64,000 nucleotides of DNA from Scylla paramamosain (GCF_035594125.1 NC_087183.1:12187368-12251367), one strand, 5' to 3'; positions 34,913 to 47,552 are shown, counted from the first letter of the stretch. Notes: generated by a model from the letters alone, not told the origin. Numbers and translations are program-made.

Positions 34913-34984
34913 GTCAGTTTTTCTATGTCTAATTTTGTTTATGTACGAATATTTCTCCGTCTGAGGTTGTCATGTTATTATGTT

Positions 34985-34985
<1 letters not shown>

Positions 34986-35024
<39 letters not shown>
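34986..35024 (+). repeat. (GA)n microsatellite
   Basis: 39 bp array. Confidence 0.98.
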
Positions 35025-35026
<2 letters not shown>

Positions 35027-35529
35027 CAAACGGACAGAGACACAGAGATAACAAGATAACAAGACTTTACAGAGGTCACATTGCAAGCACCTCTAAATCC
35101 TAAGCCGTCATAAACGTAATAAGACACGGGAGAGACACACGGACAAATGGCACACTAAGAAACACGCTTATCAAACCCTTCGCTAGAAGTCCCAAGGTCC
35201 AGCATATTCCCTGAACCCGTTTTCTAGTCATCTTACAATTCATTTTCTTTCTGTATTCAGGGATCTGGCGGGATTCCAAGCCGTAGGAGGGTTGGAGGGA
35301 TAGGGGGAGAGAGACAGGGATCGGGGGGTATTGTTGGAGGGCAGGGGAGGGTTACTCGGAGAAAAGAAGGGGAAGAAGGAACGGATGAAGGGAAGACGTC
35401 TGCCACTACGCTTATCATTCTGTGTCCTGAGTTGCCTCTATTGCTCATCCGCAGTTTGGGAACACACACTCTATGTAAACTGGATAGACGGAGCTCTGCC
35501 TGACACATTCACTAAATTTACTTGCCTTA

Positions 35530-35530
<1 letters not shown>
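35025..35530. other. unique sequence, no gene proven
   Basis: G-rich patch at 35280-35350. At 35456 an acceptor-like 'gctcatccgcag' precedes an open frame that runs into the CT array. Confidence 0.4.

Positions 35531-35531
<1 letters not shown>

Positions 35532-35612
<81 letters not shown>
35532..35612 (+). repeat. (CT)n microsatellite
   Basis: 81 bp array. Confidence 0.99.
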
Positions 35613-35613
<1 letters not shown>

Positions 35614-35773
35614 ACGAAAGCCACCGTTCCTCTATTTTTTGTTTTTTGTTTTTCCTTTTTTTTTTTTCCCTCTTGTCTATAAATGCTGCACTCCACTTCC
35701 TATCTAGTATCCTCCACATTTTGCTAGTGTTTTTTTTCTTTTTTTATTAAGTTTCTTCGTCCACACTACGCAT

Positions 35774-35936
<163 letters not shown>

Positions 35937-35978
35937 TTTAATGTCAATATACTGGCATCTTGACCACTCAAACTAGTT

Positions 35979-36085
<107 letters not shown>

Positions 36086-36449
36086 CTTTGATCAAATAAA
36101 AACACATCCCCTTTACACCTGATACTTCTTTTTTTTATCTGCAATTTACGATAGCTTTTAGTGGAGCTACTTAACGTGAAACTCTTTAATCGCTCACTAT
36201 TTTTTTTTTTTATGCATTTACCTTTCGTTCGAAAAATAGTTGGTATTGTATGTTTTTTTTTCTTTCTTGTTTCTGTAGGACTTACCGTTTGCTGCTAGTG
36301 TGACCTACCGTCGTTTCTCTCCACTGAAGTACCGCGTCGTCATTTTCTTTCTTTTTTTTTCTTTTTTTAAGGTTCTAAGGCTGATGCTCGAAATTTGTCG
36401 GCTTAGCGAAACACGTTTTGGTCACGGGAAAGCTGCTGTCTCGTTCTTA

Positions 36450-36792
36450 TGGCGTCGTGGAAGGCGGGGAGGGTGGTGGGAGGGTACTTCAGGAGGGATG
36501 TGGGGAGGGGAGGAAAGCGTGCGTGAGGCAAGGAAGAGGAAAAGCATGATATAAGGAATGGAGGAAGGAAGAACAAAGGGAGATGTAGGAAAGGGAGGAA
36601 AAGAGGAGAGGAATGTAAAGGAAAAAGGGGTGGGAAGGAAGAGGAAGGAAAGAGAGAGAATATAGGAAGATAAGAGAGGAAATCGGAAGTGTTGGGTAAG
36701 AGAGGAAAAATGGCAAAGAGGTAAGAGGAGAAGGGTAAGGGAGGTAGGAAGAAGGTAACGAAGGGAGAGAATGGGAAGGTAACGGAGGCCAG
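36450..36792 (+). other. purine-rich tract
   Basis: Over 300 bp of mostly G/A on plus. Minus-strand open frames of 129-169 codons (Pro/Leu/Ser-rich) are artefacts of the bias. Confidence 0.65.
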
Positions 36793-36890
36793 ACAAGGCA
36801 AGGCAAGGCAAGGCAAGTCAAGGCAAGGGGAGGCAAGGGGAGGCAAGGGGGCAAGGCAGGGCGAGGCGAGGCAAAGCGAGGCAGGAGGTA
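36793..36890 (+). repeat. degenerate (AAGGC)n pentamer array
   Basis: GGCAA pentamers with GGGGAGGCAA and GGCGA variants. Contains a G-quadruplex-type motif at 36827-36861. Confidence 0.93.
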
Positions 36891-37570
36891 GGGTGTCGTT
36901 TTACCATCGACTGCAGTTACTTTATGCGCCTGGGGGTCAGGTGAGGCCTCGTCCCTCGCGGAACAAAAACAATTGTGTGCCCTGTAGGCGGCCGGCACGC
37001 GCCCCTAACCACTCTGAACAAAGGGAATTTGATTTTCCCCCGCGTGAGCACGTACAATGCCCCCCTCGTGGTTTGGGCCAATTCACCGTCTCCCAGATTG
37101 ACATTTCCATCGCGTTTGCATACTCCCAGATGACCCGCTCCTCACCGCCTGCAATTATTCGCCACTAACACCGCGTTCTCCGCCTCCCAGACTCCATTAT
37201 CACCGCTGAAGAAGGGACAGGAAGCTTGGAGGCGGTGATGATGATGACAGGACGCTCACAACTTGGACAGGACGTGGTCAGGGTGGTCACTCTCCTCACC
37301 CGCCTCCGTCATCTGCACTAACAACACCCCTGGGCTCCTCTGCCGCCCCGAACTTTGGCAGGAAATCGCCCAACTCTGCCGTGGTAGTTAAGAACAAAGG
37401 TGCCGGCGCGAGGGTTTTCACCGTTTCGGAAATTGCAATCCGCGGACGATGAGTTTATCCGGCGGATGTGAGTGGGACTGAATACACAGGTGAGAATTCT
37501 TTCCCGAACGCCGCGTGCTGTGTGGCCCTCGCTCGTCTCTCTTTAAGCCAGGCAAGTCCCCTCAACGAAA
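36891..37570. promoter_or_regulatory. motif-rich, non-repetitive, GC-balanced island
   Basis: About 680 bp without simple repeats. Visible binding-site-like words: AACAAAG (37017, 37393; TCF/Sox type), GATTTTCCCC (37031; reverse of the Rel/Dorsal form GGGGAAAATC), CCAAT (37078), TTTGCATA (37115; octamer type) and ATTGCAAT (37432; C/EBP type). A 50-codon plus frame (37172-37321, containing SIITAEEGTGSLEAV) ends in TAA, but the other strand is equally open, so coding is not favoured. Candidate enhancer. Confidence 0.3.
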
Positions 37571-37575
37571 CGCTG

Positions 37576-37576
<1 letters not shown>

Positions 37577-37612
<36 letters not shown>
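37577..37612 (+). repeat. poly(T) run
   Basis: About 36 T in a row. It could be a minus-strand retroposon tail, but no body was identified. Confidence 0.95.
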
Positions 37613-37614
<2 letters not shown>

Positions 37615-37752
37615 CATCATTTCCACACTCTTTTTTTATTATCTGTCGTGAAATGTGAATTGAAAATGTGTCCCGGAAAAGAGTTGTGAATCTTGAATGC
37701 AGGACATGTACCGGGGAACACTTCATTATTTTCTCATCGGAGTCCGTAGAAG

Positions 37753-37755
<3 letters not shown>

Positions 37756-37827
<72 letters not shown>
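37756..37827 (+). repeat. (GT)n microsatellite
   Basis: 72 bp array. Confidence 0.99.
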
Positions 37828-37828
<1 letters not shown>

Positions 37829-38164
37829 CTTGAACGTGCCAAGTCCCAACGTGAATAAAACTCCAATACATTGTGATTTAGATACCGATTGGAATTTAAT
37901 GGCGGATGGCAGATGGGGTAACACTTCGTGGTAAAAAACGAAACAAAAAAAAATATAACGAACGAAGTGAACCTGCTCCTGTGAGTCTCTGAACCGTGAA
38001 GTATATTTCTGTCACTCACAAAAGTCAAATATTTTCACTGCCTCTACAAAAAGATATATGTTTTTTCCATTTGACAAAAGGAAGATTGACAGACAGATGG
38101 ATTAGATGTGTGTGCCTAGAAAATTTTTGATGGAAAGCTAGACAAACGTGTATTTTTTGTACCG

Positions 38165-38475
38165 CGAGGCGAGTCACAGGTATCACTCAGGTGTCTCAGG
38201 TATCCCCACACACCTGAGGGACGCGAGGTGACCAGAAGCTCTCAGCCAGGTATTGCCCAGGTAAGAATGCCAGGTGATTATCAGTTCCAGGAATCACTCA
38301 GCTCAAGTATTCTCAGATAACAGACCACACACCTGAGAGACACCAGGTTATCAGTAGTTCCAGGTAGCATTCAGGTGTTTTCCAGGTATCGCCACACACA
38401 CCTGAGAAATGCCAGGTGACAAATCCAGGTATTGCTGAATATCTCCACACAACTGAGAAGAGCGAGGTGACCAAT
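38165..38475 (+). repeat. degenerate tandem repeat carrying seven CAGGTG/CACCTG E-boxes
   Basis: The phrases 'ccaggtat(c)', 'cacacacctgaga' and '(c/g)aggtgacca' recur with units of roughly 50-120 bp. CAGGTG or CACCTG is at 38188, 38211, 38271, 38330, 38372, 38399 and 38413. Confidence 0.8.
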
Positions 38476-39049
38476 TGTAGTGTCTTGTTCTTCCCTCGTG
38501 CCTTCCATCAAAACAAATGAAAACGTCGACGACCCAGGAAGGGAAAAACAAACGCACAATACCTGCATCCGATCCAGACACAATGCGACGACGGAAGTTT
38601 GAATATTATTGGAGCGACGGATTATAAGGGCGGTGTAATATAGGAAAGATGAATTAAGAGGCAATCACAGGATGTTGTTGCATGAATGGGCCCGAACCCT
38701 CCTCTGTGATTATGCATTTTTAAGCGAACATAAATTGAATAATACAACACTGTCGCTTTTAGATAGAAACAGGGAGGTGACAGGATAGGAAAAAAAAACG
38801 GGAAAAGGGATAAACCATGTAGATACAAAAATATGAAAGGTAAAATTTTTTTCGTATAAATAAAAGATTACCAAAAAGGACTAGAAAAATATAAGTCATA
38901 TAAAAAGGGAAAAAAGGCCTTCAAGAAAATTTCAAAAAAGATTATTATAAAAGAAATATTAGATGAGAGGGAACAAGTATTCATATATATGAGACTGTGG
39001 GGTGAAAAACGATGAGGAAATGAAAGCAGGAAGCCATATACGTGGTGGG

Positions 39050-39050
<1 letters not shown>
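38476..39050. other. unique sequence, no gene seen
   Basis: AT-rich. Minus-strand open frames of 76-97 codons at 38351-38664 include part of the tandem repeat and have no support. Confidence 0.45.

Positions 39051-39052
<2 letters not shown>

Positions 39053-39143
<91 letters not shown>
39053..39143 (+). repeat. (GA)n microsatellite
   Basis: 91 bp array. Confidence 0.99.
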
Positions 39144-39146
<3 letters not shown>

Positions 39147-39236
39147 ACGAATCCAGGACGGAATGACAACAAAGGAAGCACAAATACACAAAAAAGTCAC
39201 ATTTTGCATAAAAGTGTACTGAACCCAGACTTATTA

Positions 39237-40384
<1,148 letters not shown>

Positions 40385-40895
40385 TCAACGGACTCTAGTA
40401 TATGAAATTGAAGTTTATAAGAGTGCTTTCATGATGACACTTTTCTTTTTCCTGCATCGGCGATAGAACCCTCCCATGAGAACCCGACCTATCATCCCTG
40501 TGACTTTTGGAAATAGTTCTGTGAGAGTTCAAAACATTTTACAACTAAACGTATTGTAGTAGACTCTTTAAAGGATTTTCAAGAGTATTTTTATGATGCT
40601 ATTGATATTTTAACAAAGATCCTGCATCGGCGATAGAAAACACCCATAAAAATCCTCCGAATTATACCTGTAATCTTCAAAAATGGTCATAAAGAATGTT
40701 CAAAATATTGGAAAACATTAAACAGATTCTAGTAGACAATATTGCAGTTTTCAAGAGTGTTTTCATGATGTCAGTGATAGTTTAACAAAGGCAAAAAAGA
40801 AAGACAACCATGAGAACCCAACTAATCATCCCTTTGGCTTTTGAAAATCGTCCTAATGAGAGTTCAGAACTTTTCAAAATACCAAACTTTACTAT
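40385..40895 (+). repeat. satellite-like tandem repeat, three diverged copies of about 170 bp
   Basis: 'aagagtgttttcatgatg' or a variant starts at 40419, 40581 and 40753 (spacing 162 and 172). 'cctgcatcggcgatagaa' is exact at 40451 and 40621 and lost in copy three. 'gagagttcaaaacatttt' variants lie at 40523, 40692 and 40859. Copies are clearly diverged, with small indels. Confidence 0.9.
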
Positions 40896-41383
40896 ATGTT
40901 CCCTGGGTGGAGATTCTGCTCCTGCAACGCTTTATGAAACAAAACTTTAAGTAACAACACAGTCTTAATACCTTTCCCTATCCCTGCACTCTACCAATGA
41001 TTCTGAGCACCTCTTTCTGAAGCTAAAAGGTAAAAGGAAGATAATATTTTTGAGTTCACTAAAGAATTGCCAATCTGATCTTTACCGCGTGTAACTAATT
41101 GCCAATATACTGAGTAACCAAACCCGTTATTTCTTAAGTCGAATTGAACTGCAGGAGTTTTTGTGTTTAGGATTTTGAGTTTGTATTGAGGTTACTGTTA
41201 GTAGGACTCTCCCGGAAGACTCCTGCTGCGCCAGAATCCTCAGTTTCAGGATCCTCGCTTCCCTCGCCGCCCCCCAAAAGTAATAATGGAAGTAAAAAAG
41301 AAAAAAAAAAGAAAAAGAAAAAAAGGAAGGGAAAGTGGTTTGTGTAAATGTGGCAATACCATCCAGCGGCAAGCTAACGATGG
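40896..41383. other. unique sequence, no gene seen
   Basis: An A/G run at 41294-41335 precedes the GT array. Confidence 0.45.

Positions 41384-41449
<66 letters not shown>
41384..41449 (+). repeat. (GT)n microsatellite
   Basis: 66 bp array. Confidence 0.99.
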
Positions 41450-41450
<1 letters not shown>

Positions 41451-41589
41451 GATATTGAGCTGAAATTGCAGGCTCGTGTTTGTGGTGGTGATGGTGGTGA
41501 TGATGTGGATGATAATGATGAGAGTAATGATAACAACAACGTGTTTTCTTATCCTTTACATTCATGGTTTATTCGGTACTGTATGTGAA

Positions 41590-41695
<106 letters not shown>

Positions 41696-41884
41696 TTGTG
41701 TTATCTGTACTTCTGCTCTATATGACCAACTATAAGGTAATTTTATCCCATTCTTTCATGAAATTACCTTCTTTTACAGTTCAATCCATCTTCACCAAAA
41801 AACACACTAACAGGACAGGTCAGCTCAAGAGAACAAGATAAATTTAATCAAGTTTTCCCCTCAAATTTGTGTACCTACCTCCCT

Positions 41885-41888
<4 letters not shown>

Positions 41889-41923
<35 letters not shown>
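41889..41923 (+). repeat. (AC)n microsatellite
   Basis: 35 bp array. Confidence 0.98.
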
Positions 41924-41927
<4 letters not shown>

Positions 41928-42066
41928 GAGGCGGGAATGAGGTGGTTATCGCTGCCAAACTCTCGTCCTCTCACTCATAAACACGCTCGTTGCTGCTTAT
42001 TGTTCCACATTACCATAATTATTGCGAGATGACCAATGCACTCCTCTCCTAATCTGCACACATACG

Positions 42067-42069
<3 letters not shown>

Positions 42070-42155
<86 letters not shown>
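42070..42155 (+). repeat. (GA)n microsatellite
   Basis: 86 bp array. Confidence 0.99.
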
Positions 42156-42157
<2 letters not shown>

Positions 42158-42606
42158 CCCCATGGCAGCATCTGGCCTGCCTTTGTGCACGTGAAGGAGA
42201 TAATCTTGACCTGACGACCTCAAAAATTTTCCACAGGATCTAAAGGGAACCTGCTTTACACTCAGTCCCCTTCACCCTTTACCCTTATACCCTAGTGCAT
42301 CCTGCTTTACCCTGCCTTCATTTCCCTTGCTCTCCCTCACGGCTGCTCCATCCCTCCCCTTCTCCCTCCTCCTCCTCCTCCTCTTGCTGCCTCCTCCTCC
42401 TCTCCTACCCAATTCGGGCCGCTTATTCTGGAGCCACGCCAGTTGCTTCTGACGAGGAGGTTCTCCTTAACCCAGTGGCGGCCCTTGGCTGGGATTAAAG
42501 CAGCAGTCACCGAGATAATTGAATCAGAGTTGAGAAGCGTTTTTGTGTGTCTTTTTTGTGTTGTTAGCTTACTCCTGGTTTATATTTAGGTTTAGGCCAG
42601 CTGCCC

Positions 42607-42611
<5 letters not shown>
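42156..42611. other. unique and pyrimidine-rich sequence, no gene proven
   Basis: CCT triplets at 42366-42410, then a GC-balanced stretch to 42540 with a short open frame but no splice support. Confidence 0.45.

Positions 42612-42686
<75 letters not shown>
42612..42686 (+). repeat. (CT)n microsatellite
   Basis: 75 bp array. Confidence 0.99.
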
Positions 42687-42689
<3 letters not shown>

Positions 42690-42930
42690 TTGATCTTTTA
42701 CGTCTTTCCGATTTTTTTTTTTCCAGAGTTATTATTGTGATGTTTTGCGTGCCGTTCATCTGGTGGGAGTTGTGCAGAATTAAGGGAATGACAAGCCGAT
42801 GTTGTAGGGGGAACTTTTTTTTTGGTTGTAGTTTGAATGGAAAGTCTCTTGGTCTCTCCACACTGCAGGGAAAACAGAGAAAGCGACAATAATACTAGTG
42901 GTGGTGATCGTTATCGTATGAATGGTAATG

Positions 42931-42962
42931 AGATGATGATGATGATGATGATGATGATGATA
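42931..42962 (+). repeat. (ATG)n microsatellite
   Basis: Ten GAT/ATG triplets. Confidence 0.96.
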
Positions 42963-43044
42963 ACGGTGAAAACGACAAAAATGCAAAATTGATTCCCAAA
43001 TTGCAGTAAAAACAAAGATAAAATAATAATAATGATGGTAATGA

Positions 43045-43130
<86 letters not shown>

Positions 43131-43154
43131 TTAATAATAATAATAATAATAATG
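43045..43154 (+). repeat. (ACT)n then (AAT)n
   Basis: 12 ACT triplets to 43080, then about 24 AAT triplets with one break. Confidence 0.98.
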
Positions 43155-43645
43155 AACATCAAAAGCGGAGGCCAAAAATACAAAACTAATTCCCAAATAC
43201 TGTGTCCTGCATTCACTTTTTATCATCACCACTAAATTTTACTCTCTTTTTTCACGGGAGCATTGGAAATCATTATGAAAAAGCCTCAAACACGCGCCGC
43301 TTCCCCGAGTAGGATGTGGAATTGCATTTCCAAAGAGGGTCTAATGTGGTGCCTCATTGGTGGAGAAGGAGGGGAAGGCGGGGAATGTGTAGTGGTAAAT
43401 CTTTTCTGTGCTTCGTTCTATTGGGGGGAAGCGGAAGGGGAGGAGGGGAGTGGAGAACAGGGTGTGACGAGGAGGGGTAGGGAGGAACAAGGTGTGACGG
43501 TCCTATCTCGTTCATGTCACTAGTGTTGTGTAGTACTGTGTTGTGCCGTGTGTTCCGAGGCTCCATTCTTTTTATTCTTTTATCTTCTCTCTGCGCTGCT
43601 CGCGATAGGATGGCAGGGAAGAGCGGCATCGTTGTTCTGCCCAGC
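43155..43645. other. unique, partly G-rich sequence, no gene seen
   Basis: G-rich at 43360-43500 with several GGGG runs. No supported gene. Confidence 0.45.
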
Positions 43646-43659
43646 TTATACCACTGGCG

Positions 43660-43930
43660 TTAGAACTTAAGAACACACATGAACATAAGGGAAACAAAAG
43701 AACATAAGAGCATGAGGGAAGCATAGCAACACAAGATCTAAAGGGAAACATAATACATAGATCATAAGGGAAGGATAAGAACACAAGAACATAAACATCA
43801 GAATACAAAAACAATAGGGAAATTTAAGAACACAAGAGCGTAAGAGAAACATAAGAACACAAGAGCATTAGAGAAGCTGCAGGAAGTCATAAGGCTTACT
43901 CAAGGCAGTCCCTGTATAAAATATAGATTC
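43660..43930 (+). repeat. dispersed-repeat copy: (AAGAACATAAG)n block plus conserved tail
   Basis: 'aagaacataagag' and 'aagggaaacataagaaca' words repeat in a 20-30 bp rhythm, followed by 'gaagctgcaggaagtcat' and 'aaggcagtccctgtat' (43874-43918). I recall a closely similar block being common in crab genomes; this is memory, not a search. Diverged and truncated after about 43930. Confidence 0.7.
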
Positions 43931-44274
43931 CTGTATCCTCTTCTTCCGTCATGTGATGCTAGTGTGCTCCAAGTTTATGTGCTGGTGTTCCGTTGACGGC
44001 CGGTGCTGGGTAAGGAAGTAGTAAATTTATTAGACACATTTAGGGACAAATTAGGAAGATGCATTTCGCTTGTTTAACTAGTTGTTACGTATAGGCATAA
44101 TTTTGTAACTTTAGAGTACACACACACGCACAGATCGTTGAATAGTAACCCCTTTAGAGCCTAAACAGACTATAATTATGAAGGTGCAATGCGGCTACCT
44201 TACCCAAGACACCGATCACCACTAAGAGCGGCCCGGAAGCGTCCCTGCTACATTATGTGTGGCCTGCCTGGAGA

Positions 44275-44565
44275 TCCTAACAGCAGCCTTGGAATATTAA
44301 CAGCAGAGACACAGCAGCATTGCCACGTTAGCAGCTGCAGCATGGGGATTATTGAGTCAGTGAGAACAGCAGTAAGGAAGGTCAGTATTGTCACAAGCAG
44401 CAGTGAGGAAGGTCAGCTGTGTCAGGAGCAGTCTGGTCTGTAGTTGAGGGGCAGTGACAGCAGCAGCAGCAGCAGCCGGAGCAGTGACGCGATAACCACT
44501 TGTGTCATTACCGCTGCTGTAAATTTAATGGCAAGGCAGCAGATGGAGCAGCAGCAGCAGCGCCG
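44275..44565 (+). repeat. AGCAGC-rich (CAG) degenerate tract
   Basis: 'agcagc', 'agcagt' and 'acagcag' recur, with clean CAG runs at 44459-44476 and 44548-44562. The frame is broken by stops, so this is not a polyglutamine exon. Confidence 0.8.
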
Positions 44566-44650
44566 GTACACGCCGCGCGCCGCACTGCTGTAATTATCTT
44601 TGCCCTAGCTCGTATTTCTGTAATTATTCTGGATCATTTTAATTGCCTGT

Positions 44651-44706
44651 CTTATTATTATTGTTATTATTATTATGGTTATTATTATTTTATTTATTAT
44701 TATTAC

Positions 44707-44769
<63 letters not shown>
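44651..44769 (+). repeat. (ATT)n microsatellite
   Basis: Degenerate start, clean ATT triplets from about 44707 to 44769. Confidence 0.98.
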
Positions 44770-44770
<1 letters not shown>

Positions 44771-45020
44771 TTCTTCGCCCTTACTGCTATTATTGTAATT
44801 ATTCTGCGTCTCATTGTTATTGTTACGCTAATCATTATTATTACTATTTTTATTGTTGTTATTGTTGTAATTGTTATTATCATTGGTGGTTGTGGGTGTT
44901 GTTTCACTATTTCGGTTTCATTAATGTATTAATTAATTTTCAGCATTTATGATTATTTCAGATATAATTGCTTGATGATGTTTTTTTAATTGTTGTTCCT
45001 GACGCTGCTGTTGCGATTAT

Positions 45021-45185
<165 letters not shown>

Positions 45186-45194
45186 CTGTTACAC

Positions 45195-45219
45195 TATTAT
45201 TATTATTATTATTATTATC
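45195..45219 (+). repeat. (ATT)n microsatellite
   Basis: Eight triplets after the GTT block. Confidence 0.96.
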
Positions 45220-45437
45220 TTTATAATTATCGTCAGATTGGTCCTTATCACCATCCGAGCTGCTGCCAGACTAAGCTGTCAAAATAGCATTAGAAGTAAA
45301 AGTAGAAGTATTAATTGGAGAGAAAAATAGACACGTGAGGAAGAGGAGGTAAAAAAAAACATCCACGACTAACTTTTAAATGCACTTCTCATAATCTAGT
45401 TAAGCAGTAATCAGTCACGGCATTAGCATTCCCTTGA

Positions 45438-45472
45438 ACCACCACCACCACCACCACCACCACCACCACCAG
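45438..45472 (+). repeat. (CCA)n microsatellite
   Basis: 11 triplets. Confidence 0.97.
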
Positions 45473-45719
45473 GAAAAAAAAACACAAAAACTTGGGCTGC
45501 TGATGGAAAAAGCACTACACATCCTCACGCTTCACCTTCTTCCCTTCCATCCCATCCTTTCTCCTCCACCTCCTCTTCCTCTCAGCCTCCTCTCCCTTCT
45601 ATAGATCGTCACCCTTTCCTGCGCCATTCATTCAATCCAGTGACGTGTCTGTCCTCCCATGTGCTAACCCGCAGCCAAGAAGACTTGATAAACAGTGCAA
45701 CTTTTCATGACGAGGGGAA

Positions 45720-46025
45720 ATTGAGATAGCGAGGGCAGGAGGAGGAGGAGGATGTGGTGGTGGTGGTGGTGTGGTTGTGTATAAAAGGGGAAATAAAGAA
45801 AGAATACCATAATAAAATACAATGAGGATAAAAAAGAAGGAAAAATGCAACACCAGATTAAAACAAGAAGAGGAAGAGGAGGAGAGGGAGGAAGAGAAAG
45901 AAAAGGAGAAAAAGGATAATAAAAAAATGCAACACTAGAATAAACAAGGTGAAGAAAGAAGGCGATAAAAGAGAAAGAACGCAACACCAGAGTAAAAGAG
46001 GAGGAATGGAATGAGAAGAGAAGAG

Positions 46026-46027
<2 letters not shown>
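45720..46027 (+). other. purine-rich tract
   Basis: G/A-rich mixed sequence leading into GA arrays. 'aaatgcaacac(c/t)aga' recurs at 45844, 45926 and 45979 and 'agagcaacatcaga' at 46102: a loose tandem repeat of about 55-125 bp. Confidence 0.65.

Positions 46028-46104
<77 letters not shown>
46028..46104 (+). repeat. (GA)n microsatellite
   Basis: 77 bp array. Confidence 0.99.
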
Positions 46105-46105
<1 letters not shown>

Positions 46106-46242
46106 AACATCAGAGTAAAAGAGGAGTAGGGAAACAAGGAGAGGAAAGGAACCAAGGCGGTATGGGAGGCCGGAAAGGGGCGGACAGGGGGAGGCTGAGA
46201 AGGAAAGAGGAAGCGAGGAGTTGCGAGAGATGAGGAAAACCA

Positions 46243-46244
<2 letters not shown>

Positions 46245-46319
<75 letters not shown>
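46245..46319 (+). repeat. (GA)n microsatellite, left arm of inverted pair
   Basis: 75 bp GA array, 24 bp before a CT array. Confidence 0.99.
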
Positions 46320-46323
<4 letters not shown>

Positions 46324-46341
46324 TGATAAATGACATGTTCC

Positions 46342-46343
<2 letters not shown>

Positions 46344-46429
<86 letters not shown>
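46344..46429 (+). repeat. (CT)n microsatellite, right arm of inverted pair
   Basis: 86 bp CT array, complementary to 46245-46319. Confidence 0.99.
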
Positions 46430-46432
<3 letters not shown>

Positions 46433-46985
46433 TTGGTTAGTAGTTCATTCATCCAGACGACACCCACAAATTCTGCCAATTTCCAAATTTCATTCCTCAT
46501 CCCCTTCATTTTTTTTTTCTTACACTGTTTTTCCCTTTTCTCTTTTTTTTTTTACCTTTTTCTTAATCTTCCATGTTCATGGACTCAGTCCCTTCTTTTT
46601 AACACATCTTTATTCTTCCTCTCATAATTCTTTTCTTCTCGTTTCTTTAGTATTTTTCTTACTTTTCTCTTTCTTTCCTTCCTTCCTTCCTTCTTTCCTT
46701 CTTCCATCTTATTTCACGGCTTTCGGTTTCCTTTTTCCTTCGGCATTCCAGAATCACTTCCTCTTTCTCTTCCATTCCGCTTTCCTCCTCTTTCTCTCAC
46801 TCTTCTCCTCCACTTACCTCTCCTTCCTCCTCCTCCACACTCTCCACTCTCCCACAACCACACTTCATTAAGCTCAACTATACCTTCTCTCACCTCTCCA
46901 CCTCATAGACCTCTCCTCTTTTTTTCTTTCCTTTTTAAGCCTCGTACGTTCTCTCTAGTGCTTTCTTTTCTCATCCTGTTTATCC
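46430..46985 (+). other. pyrimidine-rich tract
   Basis: Mostly C/T, with CCTT tetramers at 46676-46705. Confidence 0.65.
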
Positions 46986-46997
46986 TCGATCTTGTTA

Positions 46998-47027
46998 CAC
47001 CACCACCACCACCACCACCACCACCAT
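46998..47027 (+). repeat. (CAC)n microsatellite
   Basis: Nine triplets, then degenerate CAC/GCC triplets to 47075. Confidence 0.96.
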
Positions 47028-47159
47028 CACTACTAACGCCATCACAGCCACCCGCACCACCTCCGCCGCCGCCGCTTCACTCTCATATTTTGTTACATGA
47101 AAAGAGTATTTATTTCTTATTTAACCCATATACAGAAATTATCTAACTAAAATGGTGGT

Positions 47160-47495
47160 ATTAAGTTACTTTAGTTTAGTTTATGCCAGGTTAGGAAATG
47201 CAGTTATGATAGATGTGGTTAGGTTAGGTTGCATTAAATTAGGTTAGGTTAAGTTAGGTTACGTTACGTTAGGTTAGGTTACGTTAGGTTAGGTTACGTT
47301 AGGTTAGGTTAAGTTACGTTAGGTTAGATTAGGTTAGGTGAGGTTAGGTTAAGTTAAGTTAGGTTAAGTTACGTTAGGTTAGATTAGGTTAGGTGAGGTT
47401 AGGTTAAGTTAGGTTTGGTTAAGTTACGGTTGGTGAAAATAGATCAGGTTAGACTAAATACCACAACCAAATCTAACCTAACCTAACCTGAACTA
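47160..47495 (+). repeat. TTAGG-like array with orientation flip
   Basis: GGTTA-orientation pentamers from about 47188 to 47445 with GGTTACGTTA variants, then CCTAA-orientation pentamers (about 47469-47490). 'aagttacgttaggttagatt' occurs twice (47311 and 47365), showing local duplication. Confidence 0.93.
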
Positions 47496-47552
47496 ATCGA
47501 TTCTAGTTTACCCTAAAAAACCCGGTGCCTGAAACTTATATGAGAAATATGA

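Noticed and set aside
36985..37020. tRNA-like minus-strand text 'gtggttaggggcgcgtgcc'
   Set aside because: Resembles a tRNA D arm, but no B box follows at normal distance and no cloverleaf forms.
37172..37321. 50-codon plus frame with SIITAEEGTGSLEAV
   Set aside because: The minus strand is equally open (an ATG frame MTEAGEESDHP), so the sequence composition, not coding, may explain it.
44275..44565. Polyglutamine-coding CAG exon
   Set aside because: CAG runs are short and stops interrupt the matching frames.
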